A stretch of 64,000 nucleotides of DNA from Nisaea sediminum (GTDB lineage Bacteria > Pseudomonadota > Alphaproteobacteria > Thalassobaculales > Thalassobaculaceae). The number at the start of each line of letters is the position of its first letter. The first letter of the stretch is position 1. The notes under the pieces are model-generated. The model had not been told where the DNA came from. It saw only the letters and a program-made list of their open reading frames with translations, and did no database searches. The stretch lies in NCBI RefSeq assembly GCF_014904705.1, contig NZ_JACZCQ010000002.1, forward strand, positions 62,001-126,000, in the 5' to 3' direction. This document shows, piece by piece, positions 25,889 through 34,650 of this stretch. The position numbers and the translations under genes are program-made.

Positions 25889-27159
25889 CCGCGCCGGAAA
25901 TCAACCTTGTGGCTTTCGCCGCCGATTGAGACGGTACTCATCTGCGGCGGCGCCTCGGCGATTACCTTGCCGCGGCGGAGGACGAAGAGGCGGTTGGGCT
26001 TCAGGCGGATCGCCTCCATCGGGTCGCCGGCCTGGAGAATGACGAGATCGGCGTTGCAGCCCTTGGCGATGCCGTAGCCTTCGAGGCCCATCGCCCTCGC
26101 GGAATTTTCCGTGACGGCGGCGAACATCGCCTTCATTTCCTCGACACCGGTCATCTGCCCGACATGGACCGCCATATGCGCGACCTCCAGCATGTCGTGG
26201 CTGCCGAGGCTGTACCAGGGATCCATGACGCAGTCGTGCCCGAGGGCGACATTGATGCCCTCTGCCGTCATTTCCTTCACCCGGGTCATGCCGCGGCGCT
26301 TCGGGTAGGTGTCGTGGCGGCCCTGCAGGGTGATGTTGATGAGCGGGTTCGGGATCGCGTGGATCCGGCTCTCCGCCATCAGCGGCAGGAGCTTGGAGAC
26401 GTAGTAATTGTCCATGGAATGCATCGAGGTCAGGTGCGAGCCGGCCACCCTGCCCTCGAGCCCGAGGCGCTTGGTCTCCGCCGTCAGGGTCTCGATATGG
26501 CGCGACATCGGATCGTCGGTCTCGTCGCAATGCATGTCGACCCTGAGGCCGCGCTCCGCCGCAAGCTCGCAGAGCGCGCGCACCGAGCGGGCGCCGTCTT
26601 CCATCGTGCGTTCGAAATGCGGGATGCCGCCGACCACGTCGACGCCCTTGTCCAGCGCTCGCGCGACGTTCTCGACATTCCCTGCGGAGCGGAAATAGCC
26701 GTCCTGCGGAAAGGCGACGAGCTGAATATCTATGTATGGCTTCAGCTCCTCGCGCACCTCGATCAGCGCGTCGACATTGATCATCCGCGGATCGGAGGTG
26801 TCGACATGGCTGCGGATCGCGAGCGTGCCCTTGGCGACGGACCAGCGGGCGAGCTCGCGCACGCGGTTCTTGATCGCGTCACCGGTCAGATGCGGCTTCA
26901 GTTCGCTCCAGAGCTGGATGCCCTCGAGCAGCGTGCCTGACTGGTTGAGGCGCGGTTCCCCGAGACTGAGGGTGGAATCGAGATGAAAATGCGGGTCGAT
27001 GAAGGGCGGCGTCACGAGGCAGCCGCCCGCATCGATGGTCCGCCCCGCCTCGCCGGTCACGTTCGGGCCGACATCAAGGATCTTCCCGCCCTCGATGGCG
27101 ATGGATTGGCCCGTGCGGCCGTCGGGAAGCGTCGCGTTGGAGATCAGGATATCGAGCAT
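25885..27159 (-). CDS. codA: Cytosine deaminase-like amidohydrolase
   Basis: Predicted to deaminate cytosine or a related base. The 424-residue TIM-barrel amidohydrolase shows FIDPHFHLDSTL with H57 and H59 (HxH), HCDETDD with the third histidine and the glutamate, HLTSMHSMD, and GHDCVMDPW with the metal aspartate, matching E. coli CodA in order. ATG 27159 is used; the frame extends upstream inside the permease gene but that part is not family-like. It is the last gene of the ABC operon, 16 bases past the permease stop, so imported base is probably deaminated at once. Other cyclic-amidine substrates are possible. Confidence 0.87.
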   Translation of the reverse strand: MLDILISNATLPDGRTGQSIAIEGGKILDVGPNVTGEAGRTIDAGGCLVTPPFIDPHFHLDSTLSLGEPRLNQSGTLLEGIQLWSELKPHLTGDAIKNRVRELARWSVAKGTLAIRSHVDTSDPRMINVDALIEVREELKPYIDIQLVAFPQDGYFRSAGNVENVARALDKGVDVVGGIPHFERTMEDGARSVRALCELAAERGLRVDMHCDETDDPMSRHIETLTAETKRLGLEGRVAGSHLTSMHSMDNYYVSKLLPLMAESRIHAIPNPLINITLQGRHDTYPKRRGMTRVKEMTAEGINVALGHDCVMDPWYSLGSHDMLEVAHMAVHVGQMTGVEEMKAMFAAVTENSARAMGLEGYGIAKGCNADLVILQAGDPMEAIRLKPNRLFVLRRGKVIAEAPPQMSTVSIGGESHKVDFRRG

Positions 27160-27175
27160 CGTTGAAACCTTTTGA

Positions 27176-28126
27176 TCAGACCCGGTCGCCGCGCCGGAAC
27201 GGCACCAGCAACGCCTTCGGATAACGAGCCCGCCGCGCCATGACCACCATGGCGGCGATGGAGAGCAGATAGGGGGCCATGAGGAAGAACTGGTAGGGGA
27301 TCTGCGCGCCCGCAAGCTGCTGCGCGCGGACCTGCAGGGCGTCGAGCCCGGCGAAGAGTAGTGCCCCGAGAAGTGCCTTGCCCGGACGCCAGGAGGCGAA
27401 GATCACCAGCGCGACGCAGATCCAGCCGCGGCCGTTGATCATCCCGAAATAGAAGGCGTCGAAGGCACTCATGGTGATGAAAGCTCCGCCCACGGCCATG
27501 AAGGCGCTGCCGACCATCACGGCGCCGGTGCGGACCGCCAGCACGTCGATGCCCTGACTCTCGACCGCGACCGGGTTCTCCCCCGCCATGCGGACAGCGA
27601 GGCCGAGCGGCGTGCGCTCCAGCACGTACCAGACGGCGGGAACGGAGAGCAGAGCCAGGTAGGTCAGCGGCGTCTGGGTGAAGAGCGCCTCCCCGATCAC
27701 AGGGATGTCGGAGAGGATGGGAACGGCGAAGGGCTGGAAGGGCGTGATCTTCGGCGGGGTCGTCGCATTCGGCAGCAGCATGCGGAAGACATAGTAGCTG
27801 AGCGAGGAGGCGAAGAGCGTGATCCCGATGCCGGTCACATGCTGGGAGAGGCCGAGATAGACCGTGAAACCCGCGTGAAACATGCCGAACAGCGCACCGA
27901 TGAAGGCAGCGAAGACAATCCCGCCCCAGAGATCTCCACCTTGGTAGACCCACATCCATCCGGCCATCGCGCCCATCGTCATGATGCCCTCGATGCCGAG
28001 ATTGAGCACCCCTGCCCGCTCGCAGATCAGCTCCCCGAGGGTGCCGAGGATGAGCGGGCTGACGATGCGGATGGTCGCGGCCCAGAAGCCGGCGGTGAGG
28101 AGGATTTCGAGCAGGTCGCCGATCAT
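27176..28126 (-). CDS. ABC transporter permease, nucleoside/base type (second permease)
   Basis: Inner-membrane permease of 316 residues in the BPD_transp_2 class, with 8-10 hydrophobic helices. The family pattern ERAGVLNLGIEGIMTMGAM near 34-52 is diagnostic for the NupQ/YufQ-like permeases of BMP-type importers, and GENPVAVESQGIDV near 181-194 is the cytoplasmic coupling segment. The start lies 4 bases after the stop of the first permease, so it is in the same operon. It pairs with the 349-residue permease. Confidence 0.93.
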   Translation of the reverse strand: MIGDLLEILLTAGFWAATIRIVSPLILGTLGELICERAGVLNLGIEGIMTMGAMAGWMWVYQGGDLWGGIVFAAFIGALFGMFHAGFTVYLGLSQHVTGIGITLFASSLSYYVFRMLLPNATTPPKITPFQPFAVPILSDIPVIGEALFTQTPLTYLALLSVPAVWYVLERTPLGLAVRMAGENPVAVESQGIDVLAVRTGAVMVGSAFMAVGGAFITMSAFDAFYFGMINGRGWICVALVIFASWRPGKALLGALLFAGLDALQVRAQQLAGAQIPYQFFLMAPYLLSIAAMVVMARRARYPKALLVPFRRGDRV

Positions 28127-28130
28127 CGCC

Positions 28131-29180
28131 TCAGCTCCAGCGGATGCGGTAGCGGGTCAGCATGACGCTGACCAGGATGGTCAGGACCGAGAGGCCGACC
28201 AGCACGTCCGCGATATAGGTCGGGATGTCCGTCGTCCGGCTCATCGCGTCGGCGCCAACATAGACCGCCGAGATGAAGAAGGCCGAGAGGATGACGCCGA
28301 GCGGATGGAGCTGCGCCAGCATGGCGACGGCAATGCCCGCATAGCCGAAGCCGGGCGACAGATCGAGCGTGAGATACCCCTTCAGCCCCGCCACCTCGCT
28401 GACGCCTGCGATCCCGGCGAGACCGCCGGAGATCAGCGCGGTGCGGATCACCGTCGCATTGACGCCGATGCCGGCGAACCCGGCGGCGGAGGCATTGAGA
28501 CCTACGGCGCGGATCTCGTAGCCCCAGACGGTGAAGCGCATCAGTGCCCAAGCGAGAACCGCAGCGACCAGCGCGAAGATGAAACCGAGATGCAGACGCC
28601 CCTTGGCCAGCAGCGGCGGCCAGACCCCCTCGTCCACGATCGGCGCGGCCTGCGGCCAGCCGAGAGACATCGGATCCTTCCACGGACCTTCGAGAAGGTA
28701 GCCGACCAGCAGCAGGATGACGAAGTTCAGCAGCAGCGTCGTCACCACCTCGTCGACCTTCATGTGGGTCTTCAGCAGCACCGGCACGATCAGGATCGCG
28801 CCGCCCGCGATGGCGCCGACCAGCATCAGGAAGGGGATCATCAGGAAAGGCGGCAGGCCGACCAGGCCTGTGCCGAAGAAGGTGGCGGCGAGCGCGCCGC
28901 AATAGAGCTGCCCTTCGGCGCCGATATTGTAGAACTTCGCCCGGAAAGCGACGGCGGCGGCGAGGCCGGTGAAGATCAGTGGCGTGGTGCGGGTAAGAGT
29001 TTCGTTGATCGCAAAGGCGGAGCCGAGGGCGCCTCTCAACAACGCCCAGTAAGAGGCGAGCACCGCCTCACCCGCCCAGAGAATCAGTCCGGCACCGAGT
29101 ACCAGGGCCGCCAGGACAGCGAGAACGGGCGCCAGAATGACGCGCCAGACCTCGACCTGTTGACGTGCCTCGATACGCAT
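28131..29180 (-). CDS. ABC transporter permease, nucleoside/base type (first permease)
   Basis: Inner-membrane permease of 349 residues, the NupP/YufP-like partner. It shows AFRAKFYNIGAEGQLYCGAL near 79-98, the family signature, and YEIRAVGLNASAAGFAGIG near 222-240 as the coupling helix region. About nine hydrophobic helices are predicted. Its ATG overlaps the ATPase stop by one base (TGATG), so translation is coupled. With the second permease it forms the heterodimeric channel. Confidence 0.93.
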   Translation of the reverse strand: MRIEARQQVEVWRVILAPVLAVLAALVLGAGLILWAGEAVLASYWALLRGALGSAFAINETLTRTTPLIFTGLAAAVAFRAKFYNIGAEGQLYCGALAATFFGTGLVGLPPFLMIPFLMLVGAIAGGAILIVPVLLKTHMKVDEVVTTLLLNFVILLLVGYLLEGPWKDPMSLGWPQAAPIVDEGVWPPLLAKGRLHLGFIFALVAAVLAWALMRFTVWGYEIRAVGLNASAAGFAGIGVNATVIRTALISGGLAGIAGVSEVAGLKGYLTLDLSPGFGYAGIAVAMLAQLHPLGVILSAFFISAVYVGADAMSRTTDIPTYIADVLVGLSVLTILVSVMLTRYRIRWS

Positions 29181-30715
29181 CAGGCGGCCTCCGCGCCGTG
29201 TCCGGACATCATCAGGCCGACCTCACCCACTGTAAGCTCCGAAACCGGCCGCGCCGGCGTCAGGTGACCGTGATACATGACGGCGATGCGGTCGCTGAGC
29301 GCGAAGAGCTCATCCAGGTCCTCGGAGATCAGCAGGATGCCGGCGCCATCTTTGCGGGCCTCAAGCAGGCGGCGCTGCACATAAGCGATCGCACCCTCGT
29401 CGAGGCCGCGCACCGGCTGGTTCGCGAGAATAAAGCGCGGTCCGCGCGACAGCACCCGGGCAAGGATGAGCTTCTGCATGTTACCGCCTGAAAGCAAACG
29501 GGTTTCAGCTTCCGGGCCTTCGCAGCGGATGTCGAATTCCTGGATCAACTCGCGGGTGCGTTCAAGTGCCTTTCCCTTGTCGATGACGATCCCGGCGCGG
29601 GCGATCTCCCGACTGCGACGCTCCTCGCTGATGATGTTTTCCCAGAGCGGCATCTCGCCGACCACGCCCGTCGCATGACGATCCTCCGGGATGCGGGCAA
29701 CGCCGCGCGCCACCAGTTCCGTCGGATCGTCTGTTCCGGGGGCGCCGAGAATTTGGACATCGCCGCTGTTGGCGAGGGCAAGACCGGAGAGCAGGCTGGC
29801 GAGCGTGCGCTGGCCGTTGCCGGCAACCCCGGCGAGGCCGACGATCTCGTGGGCCCGGATATCCAAGCTGACGGATTTGAGGCTTTGCGCCTCGGAGACT
29901 GCCTTGCAGGAGACGCCGGCGAGCCGCACGACGGGTGCGCCCGGCGCCATCGCCTCGGCGGTCGGTCGCCTCACCTCCTCGCCCACCATCATGCGCGCCA
30001 GGCCGGCGCGGTCTGCCTCGAAGGTCTTCACGGTCCCGGCGACAGCGCCTCGGCGAAGTACCACGACACGGTCTGTATGGTTCAGGATCTCGTTCAGCTT
30101 GTGGGAAATGAAGATCACCGCGAGGCCGCGCGCGGTCAGCTTCTTCAGGGTCTGGAAGAGACTGTCGGATTCCTGCGGCGTCAGCACCGCGGTCGGCTCG
30201 TCCAGAATCAGGATGCGGGCATCGCGATAGAGCGCCTTCAGGATCTCGACCCGCTGGCGCTCGCCGACGGAAAGCTCGCCGACCGGTTTGTCCGGATCCG
30301 CATCAAGACCGTACTCGACGGCCATGGAGGCGATCTTCTTGCGTGCCGATCGGATGTTCCGGCGCCAGGCGAAAAGCGGTTCGGTCCCGAGCGTGATGTT
30401 CTCCAGGACCGTCAGGTTCTCGGCCAGCGTGAAATGCTGGTGCACCATGCCGATCCCGGCATGGATCGCGGCATCGGTCGAGCCCGGCGGCAGCGGCGCG
30501 CCGTCGATCAGGATCTCCCCCTCGTCCGCCACATAATGGCCGAAGAGGATGTTCATCAGCGTGGTCTTGCCGGCGCCGTTTTCGCCGAGCAGCGCCAGGA
30601 CCTCGCCCGCCCTCAGGTCGAGCGAGATCGCATCGTTCGCCGTCAGCGGGCCGAAGCGCTTGGTGACGCCCCTGAAGGAAAGCAGGGGCGTCACGGTTTC
30701 AGATGTTCGCGTCAC
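29180..30715 (-). CDS. ABC transporter ATP-binding protein, two-domain (sugar/nucleoside type)
   Basis: Cytoplasmic ATPase of 511 residues with two nucleotide-binding domains. The first is canonical: LLGENGAGKTTLM (Walker A), LSVGERQRVEI (signature) and ILILDEPTAVLTPQE (Walker B). The second has a degenerate Walker A (VAGNGQRTLASL), an intact signature LLSGGNMQKLILARVL and ANQPVRGLDEGA, as in the RbsA/NupO class. The start is GTG 30715, 20 bases after the binding-protein stop. It energises both permeases. Confidence 0.94.
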   Translation of the reverse strand: MTRTSETVTPLLSFRGVTKRFGPLTANDAISLDLRAGEVLALLGENGAGKTTLMNILFGHYVADEGEILIDGAPLPPGSTDAAIHAGIGMVHQHFTLAENLTVLENITLGTEPLFAWRRNIRSARKKIASMAVEYGLDADPDKPVGELSVGERQRVEILKALYRDARILILDEPTAVLTPQESDSLFQTLKKLTARGLAVIFISHKLNEILNHTDRVVVLRRGAVAGTVKTFEADRAGLARMMVGEEVRRPTAEAMAPGAPVVRLAGVSCKAVSEAQSLKSVSLDIRAHEIVGLAGVAGNGQRTLASLLSGLALANSGDVQILGAPGTDDPTELVARGVARIPEDRHATGVVGEMPLWENIISEERRSREIARAGIVIDKGKALERTRELIQEFDIRCEGPEAETRLLSGGNMQKLILARVLSRGPRFILANQPVRGLDEGAIAYVQRRLLEARKDGAGILLISEDLDELFALSDRIAVMYHGHLTPARPVSELTVGEVGLMMSGHGAEAA

Positions 30716-30735
30716 GGGGAATGCCCCGGTCCGGA

Positions 30736-31740
30736 TCAGAAGGTGGATTTCGGCTCTTCGTCGTTGATCTCGACCACGAATTCGCCGGAAAGGATCTTCG
30801 CCTTCAGATCCTCGACCTTGGCCTTCGCTTCCGCCGGGATCTTGTCCTCGAACTCATAATACGGGGCAAGGCTGGCGCCGCCCTTCTGCATCATGGTCCA
30901 TTCCTTGTAGTCCTCGGCCTTGAAGTTGCCGGCCTTCACAAGGTCGATCGCATGGGCGATGGCCGCTTCCATGTGCCAGAGCGCGGAGGTCACCACGACA
31001 TTGGTGCCGTTCTCTTCCTTGTTCATGTCGTTCACGTTGCCGAAGGCGATGATGCCCTTCTCGCGCGCCGCATCGACCACGCCGGCGCGCTCCGCATAAA
31101 GCACGTCGACGCCGGCCTCGATCTGCGCGAAGGCGGCTTCCTTGGCTTTCGGCGGGTCGTACCAGGAACCGATGAAGGTCACCTTGAACTGAATGTCCGG
31201 ATCGACCGAGCGGGCGCCGTTCATGAATGCGTGGAACAGCCGGTTCACCTCGCCGATCGGATAGCCGCCGACCATGCCGATCTTCTTGGACTTGGTCATG
31301 TGACCGGCGATGATGCCCATCAGGTAGCAGGGCTCGTGGATATAGTTGTCGAAGACCGAGAAGTTGCTGCCGTGCGGCTTGAACGGATCGCCCATCAGGA
31401 AGGCGACATTCGGATACTCGTCCGCAACCTTGCGCGCCTCGCGGCTGATGCCGAAAGCCTCGCCGACAATGAGTTGGACACCGCTCTCGGCATACTCGCG
31501 CAGCACACGGATATAGTCGGTGTTGGAGACCTTCTCCGAATAGGAATACTCGATCTTGCCTGCGGCCTTGGCGGCCTCGAGGCCCTGGTGCAGCCGCGCA
31601 TCCCACTTCTGCTGGATCGGCTGGGTGTAGATACCCGCGACCTTGATCTTGTCGGCAGCGTTGGCGGCCACCGGCAGCATGGAAACGGCGCTGAGAGCGG
31701 CCAGCGTGGTTAGTGCCTGGCGGCGCGAAATGAAAGTCAT
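30736..31740 (-). CDS. BMP family ABC transporter substrate-binding protein
   Basis: Periplasmic binding protein of 334 residues in the Med/BMP class, which binds nucleosides, purines or riboflavin. ATG 31740 gives a twin-arginine-like or Sec signal (SRRQALTTLAALSAVSMLPVAANA, shown in part as RRQALTTLAALSA), with RR near residues 5-6. DKIKVAGIYTQPIQQKWD and GIIAGHMTKSKKIGMVGGYP are typical of the family. It heads the operon bmp-ATPase-permease-permease-codA. The deaminase makes a pyrimidine or related base the best guess for the ligand. Confidence 0.93.
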   Translation of the reverse strand: MTFISRRQALTTLAALSAVSMLPVAANAADKIKVAGIYTQPIQQKWDARLHQGLEAAKAAGKIEYSYSEKVSNTDYIRVLREYAESGVQLIVGEAFGISREARKVADEYPNVAFLMGDPFKPHGSNFSVFDNYIHEPCYLMGIIAGHMTKSKKIGMVGGYPIGEVNRLFHAFMNGARSVDPDIQFKVTFIGSWYDPPKAKEAAFAQIEAGVDVLYAERAGVVDAAREKGIIAFGNVNDMNKEENGTNVVVTSALWHMEAAIAHAIDLVKAGNFKAEDYKEWTMMQKGGASLAPYYEFEDKIPAEAKAKVEDLKAKILSGEFVVEINDEEPKSTF

Positions 31741-31741
31741 A

Positions 31742-32431
31742 TCAGTCCCCCGAAAAGCGAAACGGCCTGTGCTCCGGACCCCTCCGGACACATTGAGCTC
31801 GATTTCTTTTTGCCAAATCCTCCCGCCGCACCCGTGGCATTCTTCTGCGCATTGCCCCTTTCTGCGGGGAGCCCGGACCGGGCCGGGCCAGCGATGCCAT
31901 CGTGTGTGACAGTTCGATTTCAGCTTTTTGACTTTGGATTGTCAATGGAACCCGGAGAGGCGCTGAGCCTCCGCCGAGGACATTTGTTACGGCATTGTAG
32001 GAGATGTGCAGCCCCAGTCCCGTTCCGCCCTGACCCAACTTCGTGGTGAAGAACGGGTTGAAGATCTGATCGACGATGCCTTGCGTCATGCCGATTCCGT
32101 CGTCCTCGATAGTGATGGATATCGACGTCGCATCCGGCTCGGATATTGTCAGACGAACGGTTCCGGTTCCTTCCGGAAAAGCATGCTTTACCGCGTTGTC
32201 GACGAGGTTTGTTATGACCTGTCCGATTTCGCCCGGATAGCTGTCCAGCTGGATCTCTGCCGGAATCTCTCCGACAACGACGTTAATGGACCTGCTTATC
32301 GACGGCTGCAGGGTGAGCACGATACCGCCGATCAGGTCGTTGAGCTTGAAGACACGTCTGTAGGAGGCCGTGCGGTCCACAGCGACCTGCTTGAAATTGC
32401 TCACGAGATTGCAGGCACGCTCGACATTCAT
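31742..32431 (-). pseudogene. Remnant of a sensor histidine kinase (C-terminal part)
   Basis: About 150 residues are recognisably the kinase end: NLVSNFKQVAVDRTASYRR, an N box VITNLVDNAVKHAF, a G1 box EDDGIGM, an F box FNPFFTTK and a G2 box GGTGLGLHISYN. The phospho-accepting histidine and any sensor domain are absent, because a stop codon lies a few codons upstream of 32431. After VTNVLGG (near 31970) this frame drifts into arginine/proline-rich noise, while another frame reads RRLSASPGS, close to the family's usual GGRLSxxSxPG. So the gene has lost its N-terminus and has a frameshift near its end. It lies between ytoQ and the ABC operon and probably contains the operon's promoter. Confidence 0.75.
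31772..31789 (-). repeat. Tandem CTCCGGAC pair in the leader of the ABC operon
   Basis: CTCCGGAC occurs twice (31772-31779 and 31782-31789), offset by 10 bases, one helical turn, about 32-50 bases upstream of the binding-protein ATG. Because TCCGGA is itself a palindrome, the RNA could also fold TCCGGA-GGGG-TCCGGA. An operator or leader hairpin is possible. Confidence 0.35.
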
Positions 32432-32670
32432 CTCGGCGACGGATGTCCCTCATCGCATCCGGTAAGCGAAAACAGGCTGACAAGGATCGCAAAGCCGGAT
32501 TTCACAGGCCGCATGGGGATCTCCGCCAAGGTTGAGCGGCAAATTTTTCTCACTTTTGAGATAATGACTCGTAAACGCGTGACTCGGGCATGCCCCGATC
32601 TTTCCCGCGAGGCACTGCACTGACGATCCGAATCAGGTATCAAGGGCCGATCATTTAGGAGGAGGAAGCA

Positions 32671-33135
32671 ATGGCGGAGTTGGAAGTTTATCTGTCGGGC
32701 GAGATCCATACCGATTGGCGCAAGGAGATCGAGGACGCGGCGAAGAGCGCTTCTCTCGATATCGCCTTCACCGCTCCCGTGACGGTGCACGAGAACAGCG
32801 ACGATTGCGGCGTGACGATCCTCGGCGCCGAGGAGAACAATTTCTGGGCCGATCACAAGGGGGCCAAGATCAATGCGATCCGGACACGCACCCTGATCGA
32901 GCGCGCCGACGTGGTCGTGGTCCGCTTCGGCGACAAATACAAGCAATGGAACGCGGCGTTCGATGCCGGTTATGCGGCGGCGCTCGGCAAGCCCTTGATC
33001 GTGCAGCACGACCCCTCGCTGACCCACCCTCTGAAAGAGGTCGACGGTGCGGCCCTTGCCGTCGCCGAAACGCCGGCGCAGGTCGCGGCGATCCTGCGCT
33101 ACGTGATGACGGGCGAACTCCAGTCGGCGGTATAA
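32671..33135 (+). CDS. ytoQ: YtoQ family protein
   Basis: A 154-residue cytosolic protein matching the YtoQ family, which has a nucleoside 2-deoxyribosyltransferase-like fold. Family phrases include YLSGEIHTDWRKEI near 7-20, TAPVTVHENSDDCG near 34-47, GAKINAIRTRTLIERADVVV near 63-82 and KYKQWNAAFDAGYAAALGKP (part) near 89-108. Biochemical function is not established. A strong AGGAGGAGG ribosome site precedes the ATG. The racemase gene starts 4 bases after the stop, so both form a two-gene operon. Confidence 0.9.
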   Translation: MAELEVYLSGEIHTDWRKEIEDAAKSASLDIAFTAPVTVHENSDDCGVTILGAEENNFWADHKGAKINAIRTRTLIERADVVVVRFGDKYKQWNAAFDAGYAAALGKPLIVQHDPSLTHPLKEVDGAALAVAETPAQVAAILRYVMTGELQSAV

Positions 33136-33139
33136 GCAG

Positions 33140-33826
33140 ATGAAGCATATCGGCATCGTCGGGTGTTCGGCCGAGGGCGCGGCCTTGTGCTACCGCACGA
33201 TCTGTTCGGAGGGTGCGGAGCGACTCGGCGCACACGTCCATCCGGATATCTCGATGCATACGCCCTCGCTGTCGCGCTATGTCGCCTGCCTGGAAGCCGG
33301 TGACATCAACGGCGTGGCCGATCTCATGCTGGATTCGGCCAGGCGGCTGGAGCATGCCGGAGCCGATTTCCTGATCTGCCCCGACAATACGATTCACCAG
33401 GCTTTTCCGCTCCTTACGGGGCGATCTCCGCTTCCCTGGGTGCATATCGCGGAAGCGGTGACAGCCGCGGCGGTCGAGAGCGGTTACACAAAGCTCGGCA
33501 TCACAGGGACACGCTGGCTGGTGGAAAGCGACGTTTATCCGGAAAAGCTGGAGGCAGAGGGTATCGCCTGGCAGCGCCCCTCGCCCGAGGAGATCGAGGA
33601 AGCGGCAAGAATCATCATGGACGAGCTTGTCCCGGGGATTATCCGCCCCTCTTCCGTGGCCTACTTCCGGAACGTCATAGAGGGTTTGAAGGGCGCTGGA
33701 TGCGACGCCGTCATTCTCGGGTGTACGGAAATTCCACTGATCGTCAATGACGCGAACAGCGCGCTGCCGGTTCTGGATTCGACCCGGCTGCTGGCGCGCG
33801 CTGCTCTCGACGCCGCTTGCGCATAA
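33140..33826 (+). CDS. Aspartate/glutamate racemase family protein
   Basis: Cofactor-independent racemase-type enzyme of 228 residues. Both catalytic cysteines can be placed: the first in LICPDNTIHQAF near residue 80, the second in LGCTEIPLIV near 194. The first motif is CPDNT, one residue longer than the usual CxNT. GIVGCSAEGAALCYRTI near 5-21 is the N-terminal phosphate or carboxylate loop seen in this family. It is cytosolic and translated right after ytoQ. An amino-acid racemase role is likely; hydantoin racemase or maleate isomerase roles are less likely. Confidence 0.88.
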   Translation: MKHIGIVGCSAEGAALCYRTICSEGAERLGAHVHPDISMHTPSLSRYVACLEAGDINGVADLMLDSARRLEHAGADFLICPDNTIHQAFPLLTGRSPLPWVHIAEAVTAAAVESGYTKLGITGTRWLVESDVYPEKLEAEGIAWQRPSPEEIEEAARIIMDELVPGIIRPSSVAYFRNVIEGLKGAGCDAVILGCTEIPLIVNDANSALPVLDSTRLLARAALDAACA

Positions 33827-33850
33827 AAAACGCGCCGCAGAAGCGGCGCG
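33825..33850 (-). terminator. Intrinsic terminator of the ldtR-like gene
   Basis: On the minus strand, CGCGCCGC and GCGGCGCG arms (33831-33838, 33843-33850) with a 4-base loop are followed by six T (the A run at 33825-33830). The T run touches the stop codon of the convergent racemase gene. Confidence 0.8.
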
Positions 33851-33874
33851 CTTAGGGAGCCTCGGGGGTGGGGC

Positions 33875-34402
33875 TTAGCCGAAAGTTATGTATTCGGCCC
33901 AGATTTGATCGAGCTGACGCAAGGTCGCGGTCGCGGCTTCCATCTCTTTCGCGAGATCGGCACGGCCGTTGGTGAATTCCATATGGCGCTGTTCGAGATC
34001 CCGAAGCCGGGCAACGACATCGCGCCCTTTGGGAGACAGCCGCAGGCGCACCGACCGGCGGTCATGCGCGGCCCGCTCCTGCTCGAGATAGCCGTATTCG
34101 GACAGCTTCTTGACGTTATAGGAGACCGTCGAAGCCTGGTACCCCTTGCGGTGGATCAGGTCGCGGACAGGAATGTCCTCGTCGCCGATCCCGACCAGCA
34201 TGAGTGCCTGGGACGGATTGATGTTGTTGATGCCCATGCTTTCCAGCTCGACGCGAACCACGTCGAGATAGCGCCGGTGGAGCCGGTCGAGCATGGCTGT
34301 CAGCTCCATGTAGCTCGCCCGCACGTCCTCTGCGTTTCCGCCGACAGCAATATCGGCCGTATCGATCTTGAGAGCAGAGCGTCGAAGTGTCTGGACGGTC
34401 AT
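33875..34402 (-). CDS. ldtR: MarR/LdtR-type winged-helix transcriptional regulator
   Basis: Dimeric DNA-binding regulator of 175 residues. The segment VGGNAEDVRASYMELTAMLD followed by RLHRRYLDVVRVELES is the opening of the LdtR branch known from Rhizobiales and Liberibacter, where the protein controls an L,D-transpeptidase and stress tolerance. The recognition helix region is GYQASTVSYNVKKLSEYGYL and the wing is AHDRRSVRLRLSPKG. GGAGG precedes ATG 34402. A hairpin terminator follows. No L,D-transpeptidase gene lies in the window, so its targets are elsewhere or differ. Gene symbol is by resemblance. Confidence 0.85.
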   Translation of the reverse strand: MTVQTLRRSALKIDTADIAVGGNAEDVRASYMELTAMLDRLHRRYLDVVRVELESMGINNINPSQALMLVGIGDEDIPVRDLIHRKGYQASTVSYNVKKLSEYGYLEQERAAHDRRSVRLRLSPKGRDVVARLRDLEQRHMEFTNGRADLAKEMEAATATLRQLDQIWAEYITFG

Positions 34403-34444
34403 AGGAGGCCTCCGCGTCGGATGTTCCGTTGCTTACGAACTAAT

Positions 34445-34463
34445 ACCATTCCATCAAAATGGT
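34445..34463. promoter_or_regulatory. Palindrome upstream of ldtR-like gene
   Basis: ACCATT (34445-34450) and AATGGT (34458-34463) form a 19-base inverted repeat about 42 bases before the regulator's start codon. A MarR dimer usually binds such a site in its own promoter, so autoregulation is a fair inference. Confidence 0.4.
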
Positions 34464-34650
34464 TTCGAATTGTAAAGTTTAAAGAGCGATCGACATTACG
34501 AACGGTTGTCAGTGCATGGTATGTATCTATTTCCATAGGCTAATCCCCTGTTTTCTAAATAAAAATTTAGATGAAATTCGTGGAGAAAATCTTAATCGGG
34601 GGCCCAAACCGGGTCGCCGTTGCAGGATCTTACCGCTTGCGCCCGACAGC

